From Leuctra nigra (Eukaryota; Arthropoda; Insecta; Plecoptera; Leuctridae), in assembly GCA_934045905.1 (NCBI GenBank), contig OW203769.1, positions 21,979,705 to 22,043,704 of the forward strand: DNA of 64,000 bases, in the 5' to 3' direction. Under the pieces are notes generated by a model. The model saw only the letters and a list, made by a program, of their open reading frames with translations, did not search any database and was not told the DNA's origin. Of the stretch, positions 9,350 to 20,799 are shown piece after piece. The position numbers were made by a program, and so were the translations under genes. Positions within the stretch are counted from its first letter, which is position 1, and every line of letters begins with the position of its first letter.

Positions 9350-11034
9350 GAGATGCGAGCTCTCATTGGCTGGTGACCTGCAAGAATAGAGATGGGAATT
9401 AGAACCATTGTCTGCCACGAGAGGTCGGGTACATTCATCAGAGCGCAAACGCCTTGTATTGTGTTTTATTATTGCGAGTTTTAGATGCAACTAGGTGCAT
9501 TCTCGTAGATTGCGCGAACGAAGAGAGATTCTCTCGTCGTTCACGAGATGTATCCGAGTGACTGACTCTGTCGTTCAGAAGTAAAAGGCCGGAAATCGAT
9601 TTCAATTATTCTGCTTCCATTCAATCATATTTGTAATCATTGTATCAGTGATTGCTACCATATTAAACTTGTTGGTATCAGTCAAATGATAATGAGATAA
9701 AGAGCTAGATTACATCATTCCAAAAGTGTGCAACGTGAGAAAATGGACTTACGGCCATTTACCTCTGGGGTACAGAACGGGCATTGAATTTGACTTTTGA
9801 CACAGAGATTCATGAAATAGCATCTTTTGAATCCTGAAAGTTTCAAGAGCATTGGTTCTAGTTCATATCGCAATGTTGGTATCATGACTCAGTAACATCA
9901 TTAAGTTGTCAGTCCTGCATCCATCATCTATGCTACGTCATCAACTTCCCTGCCATCTAGCGGAAAATACAATCTCGGACAAGAAAAACCGTGCGCCTGA
10001 TTAAAACCTCAACCATTTAATTGAATCGGTCTAAGGAATCGAGCCTTTATCACAAGACAAAGATAAATCTGTTGAGAAATGGAGGCAATTTATTAAGTTC
10101 CAACAACGACCACCAGAGCTGACGTCGGCGGCTCGATCGGTATTTATTACACCCACCTGGCCGTGTTTTACCGACAGACCATCGAAACGTTCCATCCAGA
10201 CTTCAAATTGCTTTCTTTTCATTTATTTACACTGGTTTTAAGAACACTTGATCCGTGCGGTGTTACTTCGAACTAAAACTTTGAGAAATTAACGAAGTTT
10301 AAAGCTTCGAGGACGATTTAACATGTAAAATAAAGAGAGAAAAAGCACGTAACTTTCGTCGAGAAGAAGGAAAAGTTTTGCGGAAGTTTGTAATTTAAAA
10401 CTTGAGAAAAAATATATTTAAATTAACACATGCAGAGCATAGTTAAAAAGAGATGGATTTAAAATATGCAAAATTATGATGATTGATGTCAAAGATTATT
10501 AAGTGAATTCTACTACAAATAACCAAACTGCTTTCCAATATACAATGTTTATATTGAAATAAAGTGCACTACAGCAATAAACAAACATCAGCCGATCATT
10601 TGTGGCGGTCCAGGCAGGGACAGGTTAACTCGTGTTAGCTCATTCTTGCTCCAGGCCCTTCAATTCAAATTGACTCTCCTCGAAAGAGAATTATTAAGCA
10701 AAAGTTTCCCAAATAGAATCTATTTTTGTTTTGCTTGTAAATCTTCCAATCCGACGCGATTTCCTCGGCTTTTCCTCGTGGAGGCGCCCGTTCCTCTGCC
10801 ATGCTGATTTCCCTTGTCAATAATTGAGCAGTGAGCGAGTTGAGCCGAGATCAAACATATGAAACTTTGCACTTTCATGTCGCAAAGAAGAAGAAGATGA
10901 AGAAGATGAAACCATGGCAACTCAAATACCAACTTGTCCGCCTCACTTCAGACATTGCGTGGTCATGAGGCGCCTCTAGCGCTGCGAGCGACCAACAAGA
11001 GAACTACTTGGATCCTTCAACATAATACGTTTCT
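9350..11034. other. No gene recognised
   Basis: Moderately AT-rich intron-like or intergenic DNA. There is a small hairpin near 9513-9544 (GAACGAAGAGAG/CTCTCGTCGTTC) and a purine-rich AGAAGAAGAAGATGAAGAAG near 10887. Short open frames on both strands lack recognisable domains or splice context. Confidence 0.4.
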
Positions 11035-11253
11035 GATAAAACCCTACTTTACTCTGGGAAACGCCGGTACTATATAAAAAAGCAGATTAAAATACTGAGG
11101 CAATATTTCGACAGTGCTTCGGCGTTCATCTTCAAACCAACTCTCCCCTTCCCCTCTGGGGTTGGTTTGAAGAAAGCGCTGCCGAAATAGTGCTCCCGTA
11201 TTTTAATATGTGGTTTTATATAGTATCGGTGTTTCTCAGAGTAGGGGTTTATC
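11035..11253. mobile_element. Foldback MITE
   Basis: GATAAAACCCTACTTTACTC opens the element, and GAGTAGGGGTTTATC closes it as the inverse. GGTACTATATA/TATATAGTATC and TTTGAAGATG-like CAAACCAACTC/GGTTGGTTTGAA are also paired. The arms are mildly diverged, so the copy is not recent. Confidence 0.75.
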
Positions 11254-12480
11254 GTATAAACACCCGGAACATTAATTACTTTTAATTATTCAATATTAAA
11301 AGTCTAATTATGATACGTTCTTTTTCTCTCTTCGTGGCCTCATGAGTTCGGTGTACCAAAATATTAATTACTTTCTAAGATCGTTGACAGACCTCTTTGA
11401 CAAACTAATAACGTTCAAGTGGCAATTAAACTTTTCCCCCATAATGTCCTTATAACTTTCCTTTATATTTGAAACCAAATTCTACCGCCGAAGACACTTT
11501 CAGATCCTGTGACAGGGCATGAAACGAAGTCAGTGAAAACAAGTCTCGATGCGGTCAGAACGTCGGCCTCCGTTTGTCTTTGTCGGCAGGCCTAAACATG
11601 TTGACGCTCTAGGTAAGGGAATCGTCAAAGGACGTGACAGTAATGGAAGTGGCAAAGGTTGATAATGGAGAAGATGTCAAAGTCTTTGTAACGTGACTAT
11701 CAACAGTTGTGTTCCGACGGGACGTGAAGTCGATATCTCGATAGATCGATCTTCGTTGTCGACTCTCGACTTGTCGGACGCGTATCGCACGGTTCACATC
11801 ACGTTGATGAGATACAAACATGGAAAAGAGTTGGAGAGAACATGTAGGATCTATGTGGCAGTGACTGCCATTCGGTATTTCACATCATTCGGAGCTTTTG
11901 GACGTTGATTTGATTACTTTAACGTTTAATTGAATTTTATAGCAAACTCACACAACTCATTTAATAAATTAGTTTTCAGTTTGATTTGATCGAACATTTA
12001 GTAGCAAAGCCACACAACTCAATTTAATTTTGATTCCATGTTTTTCTTTTGAATTTCATATGAAAGTTAAATAGTTTTTTAATTAGCTGGTCAAACATTG
12101 TTAACGTCGATACATTTGAAAATGAAAAATAAAACTATCAAACTTAGAGCTTAATTACATGTCAGTACAGACCGCTCATGTTTACTGATTACTTTAAAAC
12201 AGATGTATAGCCGTTTTTGATAGGATTTTTCCAGTATCATGTTACCTTAAAAGGGTAACGTCTGCAGAGAGCAGTGATGCAATTTATAAAATATGCTTTA
12301 TCTCTTGGGATACAAATGCGTTTTACATAGTTTAAGTTGTAAAAGTCAAAAGTTGCCACTTAAAAGCACAAAAAGCTCATTCAGGTTTACCGGATTACGA
12401 AAGGAACTTTAACAAGTTTTAAGCTGCAGAAACGTAAAATACCTCTAAGAAATGTATCATATTTACGTGGTACCTACTGT
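11254..12480. other. No gene recognised
   Basis: AT-rich sequence with short open frames only. I saw no splice-bounded exon with a recognisable domain and no clear repeat. Confidence 0.4.
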
Positions 12481-12489
12481 TAGCATTGA

Positions 12490-13515
12490 GTTTGTAGGCT
12501 CTCAAAGACTGGCCAGATCGAGCCGTTGAACCTATTGATCTGACATTTTGTACACACTTATTTCATATGAGCGGTCTCGTGTAAGGTACAGGAGGGTATT
12601 AAGGCCCGGCGGGCAATAAGGCCCACCTTTGAAAAAACCGCCTTAATAATCGAATTGAGTCTAGGTGGCAGCACATATTGGACGATGTATAGAAGCAAAC
12701 ACCGTGTTGAAAATTTCGCGCCTTTATGGTCGCTGGATCAGCTGTGATGACAGATCAAAATTTTCTGACAGCGTTTTGGAACATTTGTTAATTTTCATCG
12801 TTTTAGATGGTTTTAGAAAGTAAATAATAATAAATATGAACATGATTCTTAATTAAATTAACTTTTACAACCTATGTCACATTACAACGTATATTTAAGC
12901 TTTATGAATATGTATTATGTTTGCTGTTAAGTAAAAATGTCTGATTTACACCTATAACAAGCATCTTTGTTATAGGGTGGGCCTTATTACCCTACTAGGG
13001 GGGTAAGAAGGCCCACTTGCAGACCTTTTTTTATTTGAACTTAATTTGTATTAACTCTTAATAATATTAAATGTAACAAATTTTAAGTTGATAATAAAGG
13101 TTGTGGGTACAATACAAGCTACTTTTGTTTGAAAAATATTCATATCCCTTGAAGTAAATAAATAATTTGTGTTAGGTGGGCCTTAATACCCTCCTGTACC
13201 TTATAATATATGAACGAGATCCAGCGACTTTTTGAAATTAAAAGGGAACCGTTTGACCAATAACTTACCTAAGATTTCACATGGTCCTCGGGACCAACAT
13301 TTTAGATATTTGTGACAATTTTCAGACTAATCTCTCGTTATCTACAGAAGTTATTCACATTTTATAGACATTCATGCGTGTTTTGAAACATTTGTCAAAT
13401 TGCTACGCATTTCGTTTCAGCTCTTTCCAAGGCCTGTAGAACAGAATCTTGAATATACGCATATCAATTCACATGCAATATGAAGGCTCGCTTTCACGGA
13501 GCGTTTTCCCAGTAT
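12490..13515 (+). repeat. Dispersed repeat copy D, split by a transposon
   Basis: CCGTTGAACC..ACACACTTATTTCATATGAGCGGTCTCGTG (12520-12581) and, after the insertion, GATTTCACATGGTCCTCGGGACCAACATTTT to CTCGCTTTCACGGAGCGTTTTCC (13220-13510) match parts of the family at 21680-22572 and 58560-58925. The element at 12584-13201 sits between the two halves. Confidence 0.6.
12584..13201. mobile_element. Non-autonomous TIR transposon with TA duplication
   Basis: AGGTACAGGAGGGTATTAAG opens the element and CTTAATACCCTCCTGTACCT closes it; the first 20 bases are exactly inverted. TA flanks both sides (12582-12583, 13202-13203). GGCCCACC words lie subterminally and again near 12985-13015. The 618-bp interior has no transposase frame. 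TA target duplication points to the Tc1/mariner group by analogy. Confidence 0.85.
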
Positions 13516-14166
13516 TATATCCTTGCGTTGCGTTGTGTCTTGCGTTCAATAACAATACTATAACTAGGGCTAGAATGTTTAGGACCTATAAAACGTCCAA
13601 AATGGCAGGCAAATAGTATCTTAAAACTATTAAAAAGGACCATAAAATCCCGAAAAAGGACCTATGAAATGTTATGCTTTGTAATATTCGTCAACATATT
13701 TGGTTTAGGATTTGAATTTGGAGTAAGATATTATATTGAACTTAAATTATTGTTTAAATGTGTCAATGTGTCAAGTATCGTGTTGGTCATCCAAGTGGAG
13801 GATGGACATTTTGTGACGACAACTATTATTGTAACTTAAAACAAATATTATTTGATATTATTTTCCCAAATATTTTTAAAAAAGAACAAAAAGACATTAA
13901 AAAAGTAAGAAAAGGACTGAATTCATTAAAAAATTTAGAAAAATGCATTTTCAGGCAAAATAAAAACTTATTTTTGAAATCAGGAACACATGAAACATAT
14001 TTATGTATCATTTTTAGACATGTCTGAAAAAAGGATACTGCCTAAACATCCCAGCCCTAACTATAACCATGCCTTGTTCTAGCTCGTCTAGGTGTTGTGT
14101 TACCGCCTGTTGCTGCGTATGTTATTAGATATAAGTTTAATGACGCCAGCTATCCGTGCGTCGTCG
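13516..14166. other. No gene recognised
   Basis: AT-rich. A frame at 13758-14027 encodes a lysine- and asparagine-rich peptide beginning MCQCVKYRVGHPSGGW. It has no recognised family, and the composition suggests a chance or decayed frame. Confidence 0.35.
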
Positions 14167-14240
14167 GGTAATTGATTCTCGGCGGGCGCCGCGACGCTGT
14201 TACTCCGGCGTCGGGATGCCCGCTGAGAGAGCAATTAATG
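14167..14240. repeat. GC-rich hairpin
   Basis: GGTAATTGATTCTCGGCGGGC pairs with GCCCGCTGAGAGAGCAATTA, with further pairing of CGCGACGC and GGCGTCGG around TGTTACTCC. It is an island of high GC in AT-rich DNA. Confidence 0.6.
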
Positions 14241-14423
14241 ACTTGATGAGTTTTTCGGGGCGTCGTGTAAGAGATCGGCTTCGCTCGTCAAAGATCGGCT
14301 CAACTCGTCTTTTCTTGGAGAGAAAGTATTAGAAGTGAACATCCGAAGAATAGTTAACTCGTTGAATCGATTTGGTCTTCCAATAACAAATCATGAGACT
14401 TCGGTGACGTCACGGGATGAGTA

Positions 14424-14746
14424 TAGTGAGCGTGACCTTGAAGAGTATTTTAATCGATTTGTATCAATATCTTTTAAGAAATAAGGCTTTGTACCGGTCT
14501 TCAGAACTGTTCAATGAAAGTTTTTTCACAGTTCGGATGGTTCATTAGTTTTATTTTGTACTTCAGACGTTTTGTTCCTGAAAATTAGTTAAAATATGGC
14601 AGTAAACGTCTGTAAGACAAAACAAAACTAATAAACCACTCCAAACTATGAAATACCTTTCATTGAACATTTCTAAAGACCGGTACGAAACCTTATTTCA
14701 TAAAAAATGACATTGGTAAAATATATTGATACAAATCGATTAAACA
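14424..14746. mobile_element. Foldback MITE, diverged sister of 56567-56973
   Basis: TAGTGAGCGTGACCTTGAAG opens it, followed by TTTTAATCGATTTGTATCAA. The right side returns TTGATACAAATCGATTAAA. AGAACTGTTCAATGAAAG mirrors CTTTCATTGAACATTTCT. The outer 30 bases and the inner order match the palindrome at 56567, but the arms here carry many mismatches. Confidence 0.7.
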
Positions 14747-15077
14747 GTTGTCTTACAGTGAGTGTCCTTTTGAGTTTTTCTTCACACTGTCCGAATTTTA
14801 AAAAATCAAAAAGTAACGCAGATTTAAAATACCTTACTAATAAAGCCCTACACTTGAGTGCATTACGTTCTCTGGTGCGTCCTTAATGTTTTAAATAAGC
14901 TTTTTACTTCGTATTTAACACTTTGATGATTACCGGAGGTCTCATCAAGTCAAGTGTGTGCCATGATTTAGTAAAGTGAGTTGAAAAATGCGTTACTAAT
15001 TGATTTAATAAAATGTTGTTAGAATGAAGATTTTCGAGAATCTTACACAGGCCACGCACGTACTCTTGATCTACATG

Positions 15078-15130
15078 CAGGAAACGCTCTGTGTAACGCG
15101 TAGATAATCGAGACTTGGGAACGAGCGTGC
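15078..15130 (+). repeat. Diverged core of the GCGTTGATGAGCGAGC repeat
   Basis: AGGAAACGCTCTGTGTAACG, then CGTAGATAATCGAGAC and an ACGAGCGTGCGTA tail, match the dispersed core with substitutions. Confidence 0.55.
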
Positions 15131-16215
15131 GTATTATAATGTTGTGCTCTGAAGAACGTGGAGACAAGCCTTAATAAAGACCTAAGGATTTAGAAGTGAT
15201 CAAGATGCAGTGCATAATTCCTTTGCTATAAAACATCTGTGCAAAATATTTCAAACGCTTAAAATGCCACAGCTCTAGAAGTTCTTGACCAATTCGGCTG
15301 AAAACCTGAAATATATATTATATAATGTTAGTTCCGATAACCATACACAATTTGAACTTGATCGGACAATAATGGTTAATATTCACTTTTCAACCAATCA
15401 GAAGATTTTCCTCGAAACTATTCTCGTGACCGCTCGCTCGTGTGTCATCATTATGTTTGTACGCAAATTCAGATTGATCGGTGTAACCTGGGCGTTGCCT
15501 GACAAAAACAAACAAACAAACAAACAAAAACGAACACGCAAACAAACAGAGAAAGGCTGCAAGATTGCAATAGTAAAGCTCGTTCGATCTTGTAGAAAGT
15601 CAAAGATCCTGAAGCTACTGAAAATTCCTTGATTTGATATTTTGTGAAAAGCCAAGTATTACCTATCTTGTTTGATTCTGTCAAAGGCCTACCTAAGTTA
15701 ATAAAATCGTGATTTTGTGTTAAACCATTAAATTCCCTCAGAATGTGTTCGTTACACACTTCAGATAATTCCAGTCAAAGCATTGAAAGCTTTCGTTGAA
15801 CGTCCTTGCTCTTTGAGACGTCATTAAATAACAATTTGTCTGCACGGATAAAATCCATCTGAACTCGTAATTTTCTCTCAAGGTCTCGAAGAAAATCAAC
15901 AAAATTCTCTCGACAAGTTCAAAGACGTTCATGAAAATCTCAAAGTAACTTAAAATCAGATTTACAAAATCATTCGATTGCTTCGGAAAACTCATACATT
16001 TCTAAGTGAAACATTTTACTAGGATCTTCTCTTTCATGTTTCAATCATCTTAGCTTTTTGAGAGAAGAACATGCAGTGATTCACACACAGACTTTCCTGT
16101 TCAGTGATTTGAAAATCCAGCTAAAGAAGTGTGAGACTTTTCCTCCAGCACACAGGCATTTTCACATAAATAAAATCATACGCCTTTCCCAGACAAGAGA
16201 CCACTTAAGAGCTCC
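15131..16215. other. No gene recognised
   Basis: Intron-like AT-rich DNA with a (CAAA)n tract at about 15503-15550. The open frames of 85-115 codons here on both strands lack domains, and several run through the simple repeat. Confidence 0.4.
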
Positions 16216-16220
16216 ACTTG

Positions 16221-16244
16221 TGACGTCAGCGACAGCCAATCAGA
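16221..16244 (+). promoter_or_regulatory. CRE plus CCAAT-box pair
   Basis: TGACGTCA at 16221-16228 is followed eight bases later by CCAATCAGA at 16236-16244. This close pair is common in eukaryotic promoters. No associated exon was identified, so promoter activity is inference. Confidence 0.35.
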
Positions 16245-16372
16245 GCACGAGTTGCGTTAGAGAAACACTTTCTTGGTCCATTTAACCAGCATCCACTTTA
16301 TCACCATCAATCAGCCGTAGTTGACTAGCGTGCGCGCGCAGACAACAGGTTCGTGCATGTGCTAGACGTTTG

Positions 16373-16672
16373 GCGGACAGTTTACATGGCGGACAGTTTA
16401 CATGGCGGACATAGAGGACAGTTTACATGAAGGACAGTTACATGGTGGACAGATATATGGCGGATAGTTTACATGGTGGACAGTATAGACGGTCAGCTTA
16501 TTGACAAACAGTTTACTGGAGGACAGCTTATAGAAGGACAGTTTACAGACGGACAGTTTATACAGCGGAGAGTTCACTATGATGTACAATTTATAGACAG
16601 GCAGCTCACTGACGGACAGTTTACTGGCGAACACTTTATTGGAGGAGAGTTTACGGACGGACGGTTTACTGA
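16373..16672 (+). repeat. 15-16-bp minisatellite (GGCGGACAGTTTACAT)n
   Basis: About 19 degenerate units run from perfect GGCGGACAGTTTACAT repeats at the left into 15-bp units such as GACGGACAGTTTACTG at the right. Where the period is 15, both strands read as five-residue peptide repeats (FTDGQ-like), which is a consequence of the repeat and not evidence for a gene. Confidence 0.9.
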
Positions 16673-16849
16673 CTATTACCTACATGACTCACTGCACAGT
16701 AAATTGCGCTTTTCAGATTTATGTTGTGGGAGTCCGTAGAAAACTCTCAACTTAAAGCTGATATCAAATGTTCATTTTTATTACACACCATTTGAAAGTA
16801 ATAGGATATAGAATATAAGATACAGTCAGATCGAAACAGCTTATGAAAC

Positions 16850-16960
16850 ACGTGACGTAGTCGCACGTGATTGGTTGTTATACTTTTCCGTAACCAAGAA
16901 CTACTGTGTGCACGACCTTGAGTTTGAAACAAGATGGCTGCTGAATACAAGATGGCGTCC
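16850..16960 (+). promoter_or_regulatory. Promoter-like cluster: E-boxes, inverted CCAAT, YY1-like words
   Basis: CACGTGACG and CACGTGATTGGTTG (E-box with inverted CCAAT) precede two YY1-like words, ACAAGATGGCTGC and ACAAGATGGCGTC. The latter create ATGs with a 25-codon frame. The motif set resembles a TATA-less promoter; no exon was confirmed. Confidence 0.3.
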
Positions 16961-17399
16961 TTGACGTTGAGTAACGCGCATGAAATTCTAATCTTCTTAC
17001 ACACTTCATAAGCTAACCGAACTCGGTTATTAATATTTCCAGACCAGGAGATAACATTGAAATACCGGGATTAATTAATATATCTTCCGCTGGGACGAGC
17101 AACAAGATACAAAATATCCAATTAAACCTTTCTTCAATGCCCGCCACGTGCGCGGTTTCCCTTACTCGTGGCAGCTGTGTATTAAAACAATGGATAGTCG
17201 TGGTCAAGCCCGGAATACCCCGGCTTCCCTTACAATAGCAACCTTTGCTGGTAACATTCATTCATTCAAACACTTCGAAAAGGCAGCAGAGCAACATGTT
17301 ATATGAATAATGATTTTAAGTAAAGGATGACGACTTGGGCATTGTTATTTGTATGAGTTGTTAATAATTTATCATTTTCCATCATCAAGCTATTATAGG

Positions 17400-17562
17400 C
17401 ATTTTTCTGGGTAGGTTTCCTAAGGCCACGACCACCTCCTAACTTTCATTCATACCTCATATTATCATCGGTCTCATAATACCCCTTCATACGACGCCAT
17501 TAGCCTGGTTGCAGAACACTGTGACGTTAAACACCATTAAATACAAAAGAAAATCATTGTTA
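17400..17562 (+). mobile_element. SINE tail fragment
   Basis: The word order GGTTTCCTAAGGCCACGACCACC .. GCCATTAGCCTGGTTGCAG, AACACTGTGACGTTAAACACC matches the 3' part of the SINE at 19400-19675. The tRNA-like head is absent or unrecognisable. Confidence 0.55.
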
Positions 17563-18605
17563 ATGCACATTCCATAAGCATCGTCTACGTAATGGATTTT
17601 CCTTCTCTTTGTAATTAAATAGCGCGTTTGCGGTTTGTGTTTTCTGTTTGGTTTTCAGTTAGATTATGTAATGTTTTCTCCTCGGGCAAACAGATGAATC
17701 CGCTCACAGAATTGCGCACGCATGTGTTTCCAGACATTACATAGATTACAAGAATAATAATAATACGAGGACGAGAGAATGTTTGTAATGTAAATGTTTT
17801 CTTTGAAAGATAATGGAGACCACAAACAATATCTTTGTAATATACAAGTAATTTTCATATGAAATTCACAGAAATGGCTGACGTCGAAAGTTGAGTAGAT
17901 GGCACTTCAGTTAGAAATATTTGTGCATCCCGGACGAAAACTTTCTAACTGGATGGGCCAATCAAAGACCAAGAATATATTTGACTGACGCTATGTTTTG
18001 TAATATTTCCCATATTATTTTAATTATTTCTTTTCTTTTCATTTTGATCTTGTAATTCATCACAAAATATAATTTCAGTGTTAAATTACCTACTTTCAAC
18101 TGTAATGTAGTACTATTCCAGATTTTAATATGGTCATAAGTGTCCGTTTATCTCTGCTATTTGTTAAAATCATGCAGTTAAGAATTCCCGTTTCTGTCTA
18201 TGTGTCGTATTATTGATTGAATAACATAAATAGATGATAATCGTACCGCCTGTGAACCGCTGTAAGAAGCAGAGCCAGCGTAACACACGAAGATGTTCTC
18301 TAACTGACGTCTAATTAACCTCTTAGATTTCCTCTCCGGTGATTTAGCATCCCAAGACGTCCACATGTATCTCGGATGCTGTTTCATTTGTCATCTCGTG
18401 AGACAGTTCTGGTCGCAAATATCCAATTAGTCAAATCGCATTACGCAGTTAGTTCCTCTAATCCCGTCACAATATCTCCAGCAAATGCGACACGAAGTTC
18501 CAAACCCAGAGCTACAAACTTGAATCAATGCGAAGAGAAACTAGGAGAGAAGGATACACACAAACATGCTCCATTACTTGGATATGCGTTCTTTTACAAC
18601 ATGCA
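17563..18605. other. No gene recognised
   Basis: AT-rich, with short open frames only. No domain and no clear repeat was seen. Confidence 0.4.
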
Positions 18606-18911
18606 GGCTGTGAAAAGTTCAGTTTTACAATACTCTGCTAAAACCAGTAATAAAGTTAACTCAATCATTCTAGGAATGTCATTGGTTTTTGCCATGACAA
18701 TACAGGGAGCTTCTACCGAAGAAAAGATACAGCTTCGTATAATCAACCGTTTAAAAGTTAGCAGAGTATTAAAAGACAGTCTTTCAGGGTCTTTCAATAA
18801 TCTGCTAAATTTAAAACAGTTGATTAGGACTTTATTAAGCCATGGCAACAACCAATGACATTCTTTGAATTACCTACTAGTTGTAGCAGAGTATTGAAAA
18901 ACTGGTCCTAA
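18606..18911. mobile_element. MITE related to 25557-25652, larger and diverged
   Basis: CAGTTTTACAATACTCTGCT near the left end is mirrored by AGCAGAGTATTGAAAAACTG at the right. Internal GGAATGTCATTGGTT and AACCAATGACATTC also mirror each other. GTTAGCAGAGTATTAAAAGA near 18757 is an additional internal end-like copy, so a second element may be nested. The 160-codon frame across it has no domain. Confidence 0.6.
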
Positions 18912-19399
18912 GGCAAAAATTCAATGAAACGGATTTACTTCACTTTATAGAAGACTTTTGACTACCGGAGCCTTTTGAGTGAATTCTATTCCCATTCTAG
19001 AGTTTCAGATTTACGGTTGATGATTTTGAACGCCCTTAAAGCTTTTTAAAACCACACTTCAGTGAACAAGAATCAGCTTTTTATATTTTTAAATGGAATA
19101 ATGAGGATTGGCCACCAGCGCAGTATCAAAAGGCACAGCGCACCAGAACTATTACAGCGGGATCTCGCGGAACTAGTTATTTTGTTGGGATTTCTTTTAA
19201 CAATCTGGATGTTTTAAAATTGTTACAAACACTCAAATGTTGAGATAGTTCAGTGGACCAATGGATAGTATTGGCAAGACGCCAAAGCTTATTCCATCCA
19301 AAAGGCTTATGACTAGTTTAACCTCATTCCTGGTCGAGAGAGTAGGTTACTGTTTTGTTGTCTCGCACAGAAATTGTTCAAATCATTCCAAACTTCAAA
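18912..19399. other. No gene recognised
   Basis: AT-rich spacer between the MITE and the SINE. Nothing could be identified. Confidence 0.4.
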
Positions 19400-19675
19400 C
19401 GGAGCAAGTTGGCTCAGATGGAAAGTGGAAGAGGCATAGACCCAGGTTCGAGTCCCACAGCTGTCTTTTGTGACATGTTTCTCGTAGTTCCCTCAATCTA
19501 GAGGCAAATGATGGGAAGGTTACCTTCTAAAGGACCGCGACCATCTCATTCCCACCTTACCAAAGCGGATCAATATAAAAACTTTCATCGTCATCATCAG
19601 CTCCCATTTCATCTACTTAATCATCAAATAACCTAGTTGCTGAACAGTGCGGCGTTAAGGTGATATAAGCGCTCG
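19400..19675 (+). mobile_element. tRNA-derived SINE
   Basis: TGGCTCAGATGG (19410-19421) matches a Pol III A box and GGTTCGAGTCC (19445-19455) matches a B box, at the spacing found in tRNA genes. The body contains GTTCCCTCAATCTAGAGGCA, ATGATGGGAAGGTTACC and a 3' domain GTTGCTGAACAGTGCGGCGTTAAG. Related tails are at 17400, 42180 and 44560. SINEs of this type are non-autonomous and depend on a LINE. Confidence 0.75.
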
Positions 19676-19799
19676 GCCGTTTAGTAAATTAAGAGAGACA
19701 AATTGTTTCATAAGTGGCTGTTATTTTGATAGGGTGTTCACATGATTAGTCTGATTGTATATTATTATCGCTCTTTAATTTTTGCTTTGTGGTACGATT

Positions 19800-20060
19800 G
19801 GAGACCGAACCTGTTAGGCCATTTTAATAATGATTACTGATTAGTTAAAATACAAACTTAGGGTTCTTGGCACATTTTTAAAATTAAATTCCATACGGCA
19901 CCCAGCGAGAAAAGAAAATATACTATTTTTCACCAAATATCAACTAATTATTACTAATTAACAAAGCAAAACATTTAAAATTTACCAAGTAATAACCCTA
20001 AGTTTGTCTTTGATCTAATTTCATGATTGAAATTTCAAATCATTACGTCAAACCATTTTG
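19800..20060. repeat. Diverged palindromic element
   Basis: TTAGTTAAAATACAAACTTAGGGTT mirrors, imperfectly, AACCCTAAGTTTGTCTTTGA near 19995-20015. TTGGAGAC and GTCTCCAA lie at the outer ends. The pairing is partial, so the element boundaries are uncertain. Confidence 0.4.
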
Positions 20061-20499
20061 TCTCCAAAAAAGTGCTTACAACAAGCGGCAAAATCGCTCG
20101 CGCTTGCACCTTGAAAACGAATGAAAATGTTTGAGGCTTGTTCTGTGTTTGCTTCTTGATTGAATTATTCTGAATCTAACGACTGTTCTCTAGCGAAACT
20201 CAATATGGTCTCAATGTGAAACTCTGTAACTCGGTTGGAGTTGAAGGGGTTGAGGAGGTGATGTTTCCTACAATACTCATCCGGTTCAAGACATCCTCAC
20301 AGCGTTCAAACACAATACCCGCTCGACACAATACACGCACAATACCCGCTAGACACAATACCCGCACAATACTCGAGAGAAGTTACGTCACTCCTCGCAA
20401 GCAGCTGGTGTATTCGACAAGCAATGCTCTGCAACTATAGCTAATGGCGACGTATATAATGATGACTGGGAGATACTGTTGGGAATGAACACTTGCATC

Positions 20500-20799
20500 C
20501 AGGCGCGTAGGAACTAAAGTTGCTAGGGGGGAATAATATTGTAAAATAACTTTAGCTGGTGATACGATTGGCTACGAAGACAATGTGGGTCTGACGGGTC
20601 CCTAAGTGACATGCGGATCCGGGGCGCATACGCATGAGTTTGGTGCATTTCCACGCGATTTTAACACTTTTAAAGCGTATTTTATCTTATAAATGTATAA
20701 AAACTTGGCGAGGTGAATTGAATGAGAGGGGGGGGGGGGGATTTCGCCCCATTCTCTCCCCCCCCCCCCCCCCCCCCCCCCCACCTTCCTACGCGCCTG
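20500..20799. mobile_element. hAT-like MITE with poly-G/poly-C core
   Basis: CAGGCGCGTAGGAA opens and TTCCTACGCGCCTG closes the element; the 14 bases are perfectly inverted. Flanks CTTGCATC (left) and CCTTCATC (right) match at 6 of 8 positions, consistent with an old 8-bp duplication. The interior has a G run (about 12) and a longer C run (about 26) separated by ATTTCGCCCCATTCTCTC. The glycine- and proline-rich frames across it are artefacts. Confidence 0.7.

Noticed and set aside
13758..14027. Small zinc or cysteine-rich protein beginning MCQCVKYR
   Set aside because: Only a few cysteines at the start; the rest is low-complexity K/N/I sequence typical of AT-rich non-coding DNA.
16473..16739. 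Five-residue-repeat protein gene
   Set aside because: It is the translation of a 15-bp minisatellite. Units drift to 16 bp at the left, breaking the frame.
18376..18858. 160-codon plus-strand gene
   Set aside because: Most of it lies in a MITE (18606-18911), its reverse strand is also open, and no domain is seen.
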